From assembly GCF_051622035.1 (NCBI RefSeq), contig NC_135356.1, positions 13,564,079 to 13,628,078 on the forward strand: a DNA stretch of 64,000 bases. The letters run 5' to 3'. The position numbers were made by a program, and so were the translations under genes. This DNA comes from Arctopsyche grandis (Eukaryota; Arthropoda; Insecta; Trichoptera; Hydropsychidae). Of this stretch, positions 33,201 to 43,545 are shown piece after piece. The notes under the pieces were generated by a model. It was given only the letters and a program-made list of their open reading frames with translations. It was not told where the DNA came from and did not search any database. Position 1 is the first letter of the stretch; every line of letters starts with the position of its first letter.

Positions 33201-36200
33201 AACTGTGAGAGTCCGTGTATTTTTTGAAAAGTAACCATAAAAATAATAAGTTTTGTAAATTAAACATAGCTCTTAAACCTTTCTATCATTTAAATTAAAA
33301 ATTGGAATACAGCTGCTTTACAGTTGTCTTCGACCGTATAAATAAATTGTCAGATCAGTATTTCTCAAGCAGTGGTGATTGTTGTATCCAATTTTGTATA
33401 AAATTTTATATACATTTCAAAATATTTCCATGTATGTATGTATATAATATCATTGATCATTGTTTTCAAATGAATGAAGAATTAAATTTGAGAAGTACAT
33501 ATGTATGCTACGCAAGAAAAATTAGTGAATTTCGGTATCTGAGGATTTGATTTTTTTTTTATTTTTAAATGCTTTTTATTATTACGAAATTATGTTCACA
33601 ATACATCTTATATCTATTTTAATAGCTACTGATCTACTGATCATTTTCTATTTTACAATTTTAATTTAATTTGGTTAGTAATCACAGTATTATATTATTC
33701 TAATGTTAATCTAAAGCATAATAGGAAAAAGAGCTCAAAAACCTATTTACAATCCTTATAAATGTTCATAATACATCTAATACATAATATTAATTAAAGA
33801 CTATCTAAAGTCGATGACCTAAAGCAGATTGTGTTTAGGTAATCTGTGTTTATACCTGAAGGGTATAGACATTTTATTGTAATCACCGAGACTCTTCACA
33901 AGTGTGTTAGTATGGTTATTAGTGATTCTTTCATAGAATCTACTGGTTAGTTTGTTAGTAATGTCTGTAACAAACGGAATATTATATATAGCATGCAGTT
34001 TTTTCAGGTTAGTATATATGGGTGTATTATAAATTATTTTAAGGGATTTATTTTGTATTACTTGGAGCTTGGAAAGGTTAGTATTCGAGGCGTTATTCCA
34101 TACAGGTGAAGCATAGGTTAATAATGGTAATATGAGCGCGCGATATAATTTTATTTTATTTAGCGTTGATAGAGAACTATGGCGATTAAATATTGGATAT
34201 ATTGAGGATATACCCCGCATCGCCTTGCATTTCGCTGCCTCAATGTGAGGTGCCCATCGCATTCTTTTATCAAACGTTACTCCTAAATATTTTATTACTG
34301 GCTGCCATTTCAGACTTTCTCCAGAGGGGATTTTCAGATCTGAACTTGGCTTATGTTTTCTAACACTAAAGAATATGGCGTCTGTTTTGGTTTGATTAAT
34401 TTGAATTTTCCACTTAGTGAAGTGTTCAGTCATTGTTTTAATTGCAAATTCAAGATTTTTAAGAATAGTGTCTGGTTTTTTGCTACTTGTGAAGCAAGCT
34501 GTATCATCTGCATATAGGGCTATGTGACAGTTTTTTGGAATAGGTATGTCATTTATATATATGGAGAACAAGAGTGGGGCAAGCAAGCTCCCCTGCGGAA
34601 CGCCAGCTGCGATTATTTTTGGAGACGATAATTCATTATTTACGCTAACCACTAGCTTTCTACGAGTTAAGTACGATTTGATGATGAGAATTAGGTAGTT
34701 TGGTATTTTGTTAATAAGGAGCTTATGAATGAGTCCATCGTGCCAAACCGTGTCGAAGGCCTTTTCTATGTCGAGACATACCATTCCGGTACTTCTCTTC
34801 ATATTAAAGTTCTTCGTCACGTGTTCAGTTAGTCTTGTTAGTTGTTGGGTCGTGGAATGTCCAGTGCGAAATCCAAATTGTTCATTTATTAATTTCTTAT
34901 TTACGACATTAAGTAAACGTGTGTAGATTATTTTTTCCAGAATTTTTGAAAGCGTGCAAAGTAAGCTAATGGGTCGATAATTGGCCGGGTTTTTTGAGCT
35001 TTTATCGGGCTTAAGTATGGGAATTACGTTGGCTGTTTTCCAGTATTCTGGGAAATACCCGGTGAGTAAACATGCGTTGAATATTTTAGATAGTGAGACT
35101 AAAGCTTTAAATGGAAGTTATTTGATTGTGATGTTATCTATTGAATCTCGCCCAGGTGCCTTTTTATTTTTTAAATTACGTATTATATTTTGGATTTCAC
35201 ACGGATGCACCAATTTTATATTTTTAGTACTGTTAGTGGGAGTTTTTGTGATGATTTTAATGGACCGGTTGACTTTATTATGCGTTGGTATGTGATTGTA
35301 ATGCTGTGTGAGTGTGTGATGTCTTTGGAAGGATTTTGATAATAGTTCTGCTTTGTCGCAATCACGCGTCACTGAGATTCCTGCATCATCTAATGGAGGA
35401 ATCGAGTGTTTTGTCCTGCGAATCGCTTTAGCTAATTTCCATAGAGAGCCATCAACTGAGCTCAATTTTTCTAATTTTTTAGACCAAGCTTCATTTTTGA
35501 TTTCTTTGATTCTAATTTTAATTTGATATGTGAGCTTATTAATTAATGTTTTCAATGCTGGATTTTTTGATGTTTGCCAAATTTTACGGAGTTTATTTTT
35601 ACTTTTAATTAGATTTGCAACAAAGTCAGTTATCTCTAATTTGTGTTCAATGTATTGTGTCTTAGGTATGTGAAGGTGTTTGGATCGAGTTATTGATTCC
35701 GTTAGGTGTATTATGGAGCTGTCGATTTCGGTTTTGTTTGTGAGTGTGGTAGAAGTTAATTTGGTTTGGTCATTTATGTACGACTTGAACTCTCGCCAGT
35801 TAGCTCTCCCGTAATCCCAACTATGCTTGATGATTTCCTCGGGTTTCCCGTCGATTGAGAAGATTATCGGGAGATGATCAGACGACAGGGTTTGAAGGGC
35901 ATTTGGTGTCGATATTTTTGGGCAGTTCTTGACGAGGACAAGATCTAGTGTGGATGGTTGTGAGTTATTTGTGGGATAGTGTGTGTATGTATCCGGATGA
36001 AGTAAGATTGTATCTGTTAGTTGAATGTATTTAAAAAGAGTTGTGCCTTGTTGGTCAGTGTTTACGCAACTCCATAACGGATGTTTGGCATTAAAGTCAC
36101 CAACTACCACTACCGAACTACCAATGTTAAATATTTTGTTAAGATCGGATGCCAATAATCGTTTTTGGGGAGGATTGTAAGCGGATGCTACTATGTGACG

Positions 36201-38463
36201 GGTGTTGTTAATTGTTAGTTCGATGGCGGTTAGTTCTAAATTTTTTATTGGCGGAGTTATTACGCGACAATGTTTAATTGACGATTTTATAAAAATGGCA
36301 ACTCCCCCTCCATGCTGTTCTCGGTCTTCGCGATAGCAGTTAAAGTTAGGTAGGTTAATACGGATATGAGGTTTTAAGAAGGTCTCGGAGATTAAAACTA
36401 TGTCAACACAGTACTCACCGATCGCCGACTCTAGTTCGTCAATCTTATTCTTAAGTCCACGAGCATTCCAAGCTAGAATGTTCAGTCGCCTCCCGTTAAT
36501 CAAAGACATCGAGATATTCGACAAGCATGAGTGCCAGCTCTAGTTTGTCGGTGCAACCGCTGGCCTTGGCACGAATCTCCTGGAGGATCTTCAACATCTT
36601 CGTCATAGACGCCATGGAAGTTAGGTCTGTTGTTGGTTGAATGTTGGGATTGGTTGGTTGGTGGGGTTTTTTAGGGATATTTGGGATATTTGGTGAAGGA
36701 GTTTTAATGGTCGGTAGCTTTGGGAAGTTATGATCGTTAACGACCGGGATATTTTGTGGCTGCGCCACTGGGAGTTTCCAAGGGTTGGCTTTGACAATTG
36801 ATGCTCGATTCTTCCTCGATTCCAGCATTTTCAGATAGCTCTGTCTTTTTGGACAGTCTTTGAAGTTAGCGGGGTGAGATCCTGAACAGCCTGAGCAGAC
36901 AGCAGGGGTAACTATTCCTTGATTGCATTGTGCGGTGAGGTGAGTGCCGGCACATTTGACGCACTTGGCCTGCCGATTGCAGTTTTTCGCAGCGTGTCCA
37001 TATTCTTGGCATCTGAAACATTGAGTAATATTTTGTGAATTACTAGTATATTTAACGACACTGACCTTTGTGTAACAGATGTACCGGATTTCTTTAATCT
37101 TCTTTGCCGATACCGATGGCTCGAAGAACACCAAGTATAGCTCGGTGGCGTTGCTCCTAGGCTCCTTCGTCTTCATCTGTATGACTTTGGTTACAGGGAA
37201 TCCCTGTCTGATGATGTCATCTTTAATATCAGCTTCCGGCAATTTCGGCAAGCCACGCACGACACTTTTTATTTCCTTTTCCTCCTTCCTGGAAAAGGTA
37301 TGGAATTGTCGGTCTGGTGTCAATCCATCCCGAAGTTTTTTAAAGTCTTCAAGACTTTTACATTGTATCTTGACATTATTTTGACCAATGTAAGTCATTG
37401 TGAAGTCTTTTATAAACTTCTTGATCGACTCGATCATGCTGCCGTGAGTGCCAGTAGCTGTCATGATGATGGGCGGGATTCTTCCACCGCTTCTGGGGAC
37501 ATCGGAAACTTCCAAGAGCCCTTCAAATTTGTTTTTCTCCTGAATTTTAAATTCAGGAGCAACATCTTTCACGTTCTTTGCCGTATGTTTTGGAAACTGC
37601 CACTCGGTCTCCATCTGAGCGGTCTGAGAACAGCCTGGTTGAGGAGCTTCGGTTGTAGTTATCAGTGTCTTCTTAATTCGCTTTTTCAGGTTGGATCCTC
37701 GCATGGTGCCAACATGTGTTCGTTTTGTGGGGGGTGTTTGTGGTGTATGTTAAAAGGTGTGGGTTTTTTGACGGTATGGCGTATCGCTGTATTATGAGCG
37801 CTCGCACAGAGAGTACGTCTTCGGCACGTCCGTTCTCACGGAGCGTCGAGAGACGAGTATGTATCTGAGGATTTGAAATCTTTTCTAAATAGTATTATTT
37901 TGAAATATTATCGAAAAATTCCTTGGAAAAAACGTCAAACTTAGAAATATGTATATTTTTCGATATTTTGGATAAAGATAAGCTGGTATTTATGGATGGG
38001 AGTTTGAAACTAAATCTGTTAAATAATACTTTTTTTTGTATGAAGTTTGAGGATTTATAAACACAAGCTGTATTGACCTTTGAAGGAAATTTTATTAAAA
38101 ACACGGTGTATGTGTTTATGGCCCATAAGTTAATGCATTCGTCGTGATCTTAAAGTTATTAAAATATTCAACTTTGCTTGGTTATATATTCACCTTAGTA
38201 ACCTTCAGATAGACCCCATTTTTCAAACAGAAATTGATTCAAAACATATGGCATTGTTCGAAGAATTCGAAATTCGAATAGTATATGTACATATGTTTGG
38301 CAGGTTAAAATTTCAACACTGTATTTTGTTTTAAACCTAATTATTATATTGGCAACTTTGCCGGTATTCTTTTGTTTTTATATATTTATATTAATTCATA
38401 ACAATTGTTTCATTTGTTTAGATCTTGAACATCGAAGTACCACCAACTAATGCTGAAAAATGA
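27244..38463 (+). CDS. PRXL2B: Prostamide/prostaglandin F synthase-like protein (peroxiredoxin-like 2B)
   Basis: Six exons join in phase: 27244-27396, 32129-32224, 32290-32398, 32471-32596, 32664-32797 and 38422-38463, giving 219 residues. The product has a thioredoxin/AhpC-TSA fold. Exon 2 contains VIFFRRWGCVFCR, with the CxxC redox motif at residues 74-77. Later family blocks are LGFKRFSYINVA, VSGDLKGDGLQNGGALIVG and HFIQDGPADHI. In vertebrates PRXL2B reduces prostaglandin H2 and prostamide H2 using a thioredoxin-like mechanism; the insect substrate is unknown. The first 36 residues (MLTYVSRVCRGARFSL...) have R and S but no acidic residue and look like a mitochondrial presequence. A second ATG at 27352 (MDLNAYHLKSM) gives a 183-residue form close to the usual start. 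The last intron, 5.6 kb, holds an antisense LINE. The first-exon assignment is supported by phase and length, less strongly by similarity. Confidence 0.85.
27735..27931. mobile_element. Short hAT MITE in intron 1
   Basis: CTTTAGAC is duplicated exactly at 27727-27734 and 27932-27939. The ends CTGTGGTTCTAACCTGG and GGCTAAGAACCACTG are inverted repeats of the 'CAGTGGTTCTCAACC' hAT type. At 197 bp it has no coding capacity. The interior repeats GGGTTCGG several times. Confidence 0.85.
28775..29205 (-). pseudogene. RTE-like LINE 3' end fragment in intron 1
   Basis: The minus strand reads RWSDQIKEMTGPSLNATFNS then AQDWKKWRRIAHHIADVRND and a stop at 28775-28777. The pattern 'RW.D.I.....W...A' is the usual C-terminus of RTE/BovB-like reverse transcriptase proteins. 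Further upstream KIRLVRSLVIPIALYGVE survives near 29205, with frame breaks between. It is the same family as 19680-19968. Confidence 0.65.
30160..30450 (-). mobile_element. tRNA-derived SINE, copy A (most complete)
   Basis: On the minus strand the head reads CAGCATAGCTTGGTGGTTGCG (A-box-like TAGCTTGGTGG), then GGGTTTGAATCCC (B box, 30379-30390 region), which together form an RNA polymerase III internal promoter of tRNA type. The body follows (CTGTAGTGCTGCTGGTGAGACTT, AGAGTTTGCCGATTTATCTGATTTC, ATTGTTGAAATGGTTCC) and an A/T-rich tail. Other copies: 12945-13206, 63662-63930 and a fragment at 3740-3905. Confidence 0.75.
30542..31130 (-). mobile_element. Helitron-like repeat, short copy C
   Basis: The plus strand begins CTAGCTGTATTACCCGGCTACGCTCGG, the inverse of the family 3' end (CTAG, then T). 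It then passes through GC-rich repeats of 'GAGCATTCGCCGTCTAGGGCT' (30780-30990), a GGGCGC...ATCGA-type block and AAGTCTCTTTCCAAATTATA, the inverse of the family 5' start. It lies in intron 1 of the PRXL2B-like gene. The minisatellite is much shorter than in the copies at 38583-41759. Confidence 0.55.
33819..36524 (-). pseudogene. LINE ORF2 (endonuclease-reverse transcriptase) with one premature stop
   Basis: About 900 codons in one frame. The N-terminal APE-like endonuclease starts LNILAWNARGLKNKI and holds VVVGDFNAKHPLW and SSDHLPI. After the stop at 35120-35118 the frame continues directly into the reverse transcriptase, with GFRTGHSTT, DIEKAFDTVWHDGL, GVPQGSLLAPLLFSIYIND and the catalytic YADD. 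A thumb-like end (RFYERITNNHTN) follows. No RNase H domain is seen, in keeping with Jockey. The single nonsense codon separates the endonuclease from the polymerase, so the copy is probably inactive in cis. Confidence 0.9.
36496..37704 (-). CDS. LINE ORF1 protein (gag-like, CCHC zinc knuckles)
   Basis: 402 codons. A basic start (MRGSNLKKRIKKTL) is followed by a region matching the domain associated with zinc knuckles in Jockey ORF1 proteins (for example VVRGLPKLPEADIKDDIIRQ, then ELYLVFFEP). Three Cys/His knuckles follow at about residues 229-280 (CFRCQEYGHAAKNC, CVKCAGTHLTAQC, CSGCSGSHPANFKDC), then a proline-rich tail. The protein binds element RNA and forms the ribonucleoprotein used for target-primed reverse transcription. 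The frame has no stop, so this ORF could still be expressed. Confidence 0.9.
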   Translation of the reverse strand: MRGSNLKKRIKKTLITTTEAPQPGCSQTAQMETEWQFPKHTAKNVKDVAPEFKIQEKNKFEGLLEVSDVPRSGGRIPPIIMTATGTHGSMIESIKKFIKDFTMTYIGQNNVKIQCKSLEDFKKLRDGLTPDRQFHTFSRKEEKEIKSVVRGLPKLPEADIKDDIIRQGFPVTKVIQMKTKEPRSNATELYLVFFEPSVSAKKIKEIRYICYTKVSVVKYTSNSQNITQCFRCQEYGHAAKNCNRQAKCVKCAGTHLTAQCNQGIVTPAVCSGCSGSHPANFKDCPKRQSYLKMLESRKNRASIVKANPWKLPVAQPQNIPVVNDHNFPKLPTIKTPSPNIPNIPKKPHQPTNPNIQPTTDLTSMASMTKMLKILQEIRAKASGCTDKLELALMLVEYLDVFD

Positions 38464-38528
38464 GTCTGCGTTTTTCGTCAACATTGTTTAAATCATATAT
38501 GTACCATTTATGTATGTTTAATTTCTTA

Positions 38529-38534
38529 AATAAA
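38529..38534 (+). terminator. Polyadenylation signal AATAAA of the PRXL2B-like gene
   Basis: AATAAA lies 66 bases after the stop codon and about 50 bases before the Helitron-like tandem. It is the first such signal in the gene's sense, so the 3' UTR is probably very short. Confidence 0.5.
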
Positions 38535-38582
38535 TGTTTCAAATTTCAACGTTTTTTATATACAAATGTGTGTATTCTCTCT

Positions 38583-40329
38583 TCTAATCTATAATTTGGA
38601 AAGAGACTTTGTATGTAAATATCCTTGGTCGTCGTCGTCTTCGTCGTCGTCCGTAGATCGGTGACGTCATCGAACACGTGATTCGATTTTTTTTTTTTCG
38701 ATCCATGGGCGCCGATTTGTTTTATTCGTTTCGCGAGTAGCTTCATGGGGCCCCGCCAATGGCGCCAAAAGGGGCACAGCCCCGTGGGGCCCCGAAGGGG
38801 CCCGGAGGGCGCAGCCTCATGGGGCGCAGCCCCATGGGGCTCAAAAGGGGGCGCAGCTTTATGGGGCACAGCCTTATCGGCCGCAGCCTTATGGGGCGCA
38901 ACCTTATGGGGCGCTGTCTTATGGGGCGCAGCCTTATGGGGCGCCGCCTTATGGGGCGCCGCCTTATGGAGCTTAGCCACATGGGGCCCCGAAGGGGGCG
39001 CAAGGGGGCGCAGCCTCATGGGGCGCAGCCCCATGGGGCCCCAAAGGCGGTGCAGCCTCATGGGGCCCCGAAGGGGGCGCAGGGGGGCGGAGCCTCATGG
39101 GGCCCCGAAGGGGGCGCAGGGGGGCGCAGCCTCATGGGGCGTAGCCTTATGGGGCGCTGTCTTATGGGGCGCAGTCTTATGGGGCGCCGCCTTATGGAGC
39201 TTAGCCGCATGCGGCCCCGAAGGGGGCGCAGCCTCATGGGGCCCCGAAGGGGGTGCAGCCTCATTGGGCCCCAAAGGGGGCGCAGGGGGGCGCAGCCTCA
39301 TGGGGCGCCGCCTTATGGGGCGCAGCCTTATGGGGCGCTGTCTTATGGGGCGCCGCCATATGGGGCGCCGCCTTATGGGGCGCTGCCTTATGGGGCGCTG
39401 CCTTATGGGGCGCTGCCTTATGGGGCGCCGCCTTATGGGGCGCCGCCTTATGGAGCTTAGCCGCATGGGGCCCCGAAGGGGGCGCAGCCTCATGGGGCGA
39501 AGCCCCATGGGGCGCAGCCTTATGAGGCGAAGCCCTAAACGGCAACTGATCATGTGGGCGAAGCCCTTGACGGCATTTAATCATGGGGGCGCGGAGGGGC
39601 GAAGCCCTAATAGGCATTAACTAAGGGGGGCGAAGCCCTAGGCGGCATATAATCATGAGGGTGCGGAGGGGCGAAGCCCCAAAAGGCATTAATTATGGGG
39701 GGCGAAGCCCTAAACGGCATTTAATAATGGGGGCGCGGAGGGGCGAAGCCCTAAAAGGCATTAGCTAAGGGGGTGAAGCCCTAAACGGCAATTAATCTTG
39801 GGGGCGCGGGGGGCGAAGCCCTAAAAGGCATTAACTAGGGGGGGCGAAGCCCTAGACGACATTTAATCATGGGGGTGCGGAGGGGCGAAGCCCTAAAAGG
39901 CATTAACTAAGGGGGGCGAAGCCCTAAAAGGCATTAACTAAGGGGGGCGAAGCCCTAGACGGCTTTGAATCATGGGGGCGCGGAGGGGCGAAGCCCTAAA
40001 AGGCAACTGATCATGGGGGCGAAGCCCTAAACGGCAATTGCTCATGGGGCGTGGAGGGGCGAAGCCCTAGAAGGCAAAGGCTCAGGGGGGTGCCGAGGAC
40101 GAAGCCCTAGAAGGCAAAAAAAAAATTTGATTTTTTTTTTGATTTTTTAAAAATTTTTTTTTGATTTTTTTTTTGATTTTTTTTATTTTTTTTTTATTTT
40201 TTTTTTTAATTTTTTTTTTAAATTTTTTTTTAAAATTTAAAATTTTTTTTTTTTTTTAATTAAATTAGCTTAGTCATGTTTAAGCGGTTTATATTATAAA
40301 CACTGAGCGAAGCCGGGTAATACAGCTAG
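38583..40329 (+). mobile_element. Helitron-like repeat, tandem copy A with expanded minisatellite
   Basis: Starts TCTAATCTATAATTTGGAAAGAGAC, then GTCGTCGTCG repeats and GGGCGCCGATTTG. Next comes a GC-rich block (38745-39525) of 15-bp units (ATGGGGCGCAGCCTT), then 55-75-bp units containing GGGGCGAAGCCCTA (39526-40110), a T/A-rich tract, and the end GAGCGAAGCCGGGTAATACAGCTAG. It begins TC, ends CTAG and is followed by T, with an imperfect GC hairpin just before the end, as in Helitrons. No Rep/helicase is encoded, so it would be non-autonomous. The long MGRSLMGRSL-type frames arise because the unit is five codons long; they are not genes. Confidence 0.55.
38745..39525 (+). repeat. 15-bp GC-rich minisatellite
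   Basis: Units of ATGGGGCGC(A/T/C)G(C/T)CTT follow each other, interrupted by longer ATGGGGCCCCGAAGGGGGCGCAGCCTC units. Variants of the unit spread in blocks, which indicates repeated local duplication. All six frames stay open over long distances because the period is a multiple of three and lacks stop codons. Confidence 0.85.
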
Positions 40330-41759
40330 TCTAATCTATAATTTGGAAAGAGACTTTGTATGTATCCTTGGTCGTCGTCGTCGTCGTCCGTAGATCGGTG
40401 ACCGTAGATCGTAGATTTTTTTTCGATCCATGGGCGCCGATTTGTTTTTTTCGATTCAATGGATTCACCCCCGCGGGGGCGCAAAGCGAGTAGCTTCATG
40501 GGGCCCCGCCAGGGGCGCCACAAGGGGCGCAGCCCCGTGGGGCCCTGAAGGGGGCCCGGGGGGGCGCAGCTTTATGGGGCACAGCCTTATCGGCCGCAGC
40601 CTTATGGGGCGCAGTCTTATAGAGCTTAGCCGCATGGGGCCCCGAAGGGGGCACAAGGGGGCGAAGCCTCATGGGGCGCAGCCCCATGGGGCCCCAAAGG
40701 GGGCGCAGCCTCATGGGGCGTAGCCCCATGGGGCCCCGAAGGGGAGCGCAGCCTCATGGTGCGTAGCCTTATGGGGCGCTGTCTTATGGGGCGCAGCCTT
40801 ATGGGGCGATGCCTTATGGGGCACCGCCTTATGGGGCGCAGCCTTATGGGGCGCTGTCTTATGGGGCGCAGCCTTAGGGACGCAGCCTCATGGGGCCCCG
40901 AAGGGGGCGCAGGGGGTGCAGTCTCATGGGGCGTAGCCTTAAGGGGGCGCAGTCTTATGGGGCGCTGCCTTATGGGGCGCCGCCTTATGGGGTGCCGCCT
41001 TATGGAGCTTAGCCGCATGGGGCCCCGAAGGGGGCGCAGCCCCATGGGGCTCCGAAGGGGGCGCAGCCCCATGGGGCCCCGAAGGGGGCGCAGCCTCATT
41101 GGGCCCCAAAGGGGGCGCAGCCCCATGGGGCTTCGAAGGGGGCGCAGCCTCTTTGGGCCCCAAAGGGGGCGCAGCCCCATGGCGCCCCGAACGGGGCACA
41201 AGGGGGGGCAGCCTCATGGGGCGAAGCCCCATGGGGCGCAGCCTTATGAGGCGAAGCCCTAAACGACAACTGATCATGGGGGCGAAGCCCTAGAGGGCAT
41301 TTAATCATGGGGGCGAAGCCCTAGACGGCATTATGATCATGGGGGCGCGGAGGGGCGAAGCCCTAAAAGGCATTAACTAAGGGGGGCGAAGCCCTAGACG
41401 GCATTAAATCATCGGGGTGCGGAGGGGCGAAGCCCTAAAAGGCAACTGATCATGGGGGCGAAGCCCTAAACGGCAATTGCTCATGGGGGCGTGGAGGGGC
41501 GAAGCCCTAGAAGGCAAAGGCTCAGGGGGGCGCCGAGGGCGAAGCCCTAGAAGGCAAAAAAAAATTTGATTTTTTTTTTTTGATTTTTTTAAATTTTTTT
41601 TTTGATTTTTTTTTTTAAATTTTTTTTGATTTTTTTTTTTTTAATTTTTTTTTTTTTTTTTTAAATTTTAAAATTTGTTTTTTTTTTAATTAAATTAGCT
41701 TAGTCATGTTTAAGCGGTTTATATTATAAACACTGAGCGAAGCCGGGTAATACAGCTAG
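40330..41759 (+). mobile_element. Helitron-like repeat, tandem copy B
   Basis: Begins TCTAATCTATAATTTGGAAAGAGAC at the base after copy A's CTAG and ends with the same TTTAAGCGGTTTATATTATAAACACTGAGCGAAGCCGGG...CTAG, again followed by T. The 15-bp minisatellite (about 40660-41010) and the GGGGCGAAGCCCTA units (41215-41560) have different copy numbers from copy A. Head-to-tail contact with no spacer suggests rolling-circle read-through or unequal exchange. Confidence 0.55.
40660..41230 (+). repeat. GC-rich minisatellite of copy B
   Basis: Same 15-bp and 27-30-bp units as in copy A, in a different order and number. The similarity of the longer ATGGGGCCCCGAAGGGGGCGCAGCC units within the block is high, suggesting ongoing turnover. 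Confidence 0.8.
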
Positions 41760-42117
41760 TAATAAATAATACAGAAATAAAAGACAAGTGGTTTTTTTTT
41801 ATTTAATTTTTTTACTATTTTTGCCTGTTTTGATGTTATATAATATAAACAAATATTTGAAGATTTCATTACAAGAAAACCAATTGTTTCGCCTACTCAC
41901 TCACATGTAAAAAACAAATACATGTACATATGAACAAGTCGAACGTCGATAATTCCAACCGCATACTATGATCCAAAATTAAAACCAAACTGCTTAATAC
42001 TATTTCGGTCCTTCAAGCGGTCAAATTATCGATGCCCCACCTGCAAATATTCTAAATACACATTAAATAGAATATTTTTGGTTTAACAATTCAATGCAGA
42101 CAAATCGACGAGTATAT

Positions 42118-42148
<31 letters not shown>

Positions 42149-43152
42149 CCTCGTCGGCAATACACAATGGATAATACATACGAACGAACTTATCTACAAA
42201 TAAGTATTCATCAGCCTTTCACCGTCCACGGCCTCTCTTCGATCTCCTTCCACTCGAGTACATCTTTTCATCCGTCACATTTTCATTAGCTCTGCTACAT
42301 CTCTCATATCTTCAATCCAAACATACTGTTTCCGTATTACAAACGTTTCAATACTACATACACCAAATTCAACCAAAGCAGGCCCGTTTGCAGAACTGTC
42401 AATTGGACTCTTTGTTTGGTGTTATGTTGATTTACATATATTCAATTTGGTCCTACTTATAATTTAAGGCCTTGGATAGTCTGCTAGGGTGAGTCTAACT
42501 TTTTTTATATCGACCCTAACTTGGAAACCTTGCATGTAACTATTTCACATTAATTTTACAAACTTATCGATTCATACATTTAAAAACGTCATTTCATAAA
42601 TCGATTCCGAAGACTTTTGAAGACGATTATTCTAAATTTTTATCAATTACATGTTAAATTCATCACACGCCGAAGACATTCTCACACGTGTCAAATATAA
42701 TATAAGAGTATTGTTTTCGACCAAAAATGAATTTACAAGGTTTACGAGTTAAGGGTAACGATTTGCTTTATAAGCACAGTTCTAGAAGCAGGCCTGCCTT
42801 AGTTATCATTGCAAATCGATTAATCTTCGCATTCATTCTTCGTACTATTTCTACCAATCAAACCCGAATAGGAAATATTATACAATGGAAATATAACATA
42901 ATCTCCTTAAAAAAAAAAAAAACTATATAAAGTAAACAGTACGTCTCCATACAAATACAATAATACGTTCTATGTATATTATTACAATAGCAAATACATA
43001 CAATAAATATTTTTAATGCATAATAAGACACGTTAAACCTTCTGCGTATTGAGTACATGAAGATACAACAACTGCATGTGATGGTTGTATTTTGATATGC
43101 ACCATTATTATTTGTATTTGAATTCCGCATTCAACGGAACAACGTTGATTTA
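41760..43152. other. Intergenic, AT-rich, nothing recognised
   Basis: Apart from an (AT)n run at about 42121-42149 there are no repeats, element ends or exon-like frames. The sequence lies between the convergent PRXL2B-like and SOCS7-like genes. Confidence 0.4.
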
Positions 43153-43545
43153 GCTACGTTAACACGAGCAGTGTGAACATTCGGCGGGAATCTGACACAT
43201 TTGAATTATCAAAATGCGGCTTTTGAATGCGAATATAGAATTGATATGTAATCAAAGTACAGGTCTTTTACTCAATGAAGGCTTTAACTTACTATTGGAT
43301 GTTTTGAAGTATCGACAGTATCGGATTTTAATCAACATGTACGTAGTCTATAATGTAATGGATCGTTTCAGTTTAAAAAATATCATTGAAGTTATGAATT
43401 TTTCAATTTTAAGCATCTTTTTTGGGCTACAGTTAAAGATTTTAAGTACTATTTGAGATTTCACAAGTACCATTTGTGATTTGAGAATGCTAGACATTGG
43501 TTTTGGAGCCACCGAACGGGCGACACTGCCCCGTGTTGACGTAGC
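43153..43545. mobile_element. MITE with GCTACGT ends and TTTA/TTA duplication
   Basis: GCTACGTTAACACG (43153 onward) is the inverse of CGTGTTGACGTAGC (to 43545) with one mismatch, and the next bases (AGCAGTGT versus ACACTGCC) continue the symmetry. TTTA lies on both sides (43149-43152 and 43546-43549). A short TTA-type duplication suits PIF/Harbinger MITEs. No coding sequence inside. Confidence 0.6.

Larger units (their letters stand above)
33551..37860 (-). mobile_element. Nearly intact Jockey-type LINE
   Basis: A 4310-bp element flanked by perfect 16-bp duplications GTATCTGAGGATTTGA (33535-33550 and 37861-37876). The minus-strand 3' end is an A-run (T at 33551 onward on plus). ORF1 (37704-36496) overlaps ORF2 (36524-33819) by 29 bases in another frame, as in Jockey-type elements. 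ORF2 encodes an APE-type endonuclease and a reverse transcriptase. It is broken by a single in-frame stop. Exact duplications and long frames mark a recent insertion, antisense in the last intron of the PRXL2B-like gene. Confidence 0.9.

Noticed and set aside
37079..37797. Plus-strand frames of 101 and 165 codons
   Set aside because: They are antisense shadows of LINE ORF1, whose minus-strand frame has zinc knuckles and full length.
38745..39620. Long plus-strand open frames (up to 291 codons, MGRSL/GAALWG repeats) and matching minus-strand frames
   Set aside because: They are generated by a 15-bp, stop-free minisatellite inside a repeat element and are open in several frames on both strands. 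No start context, splice sites or selection signal supports a gene.
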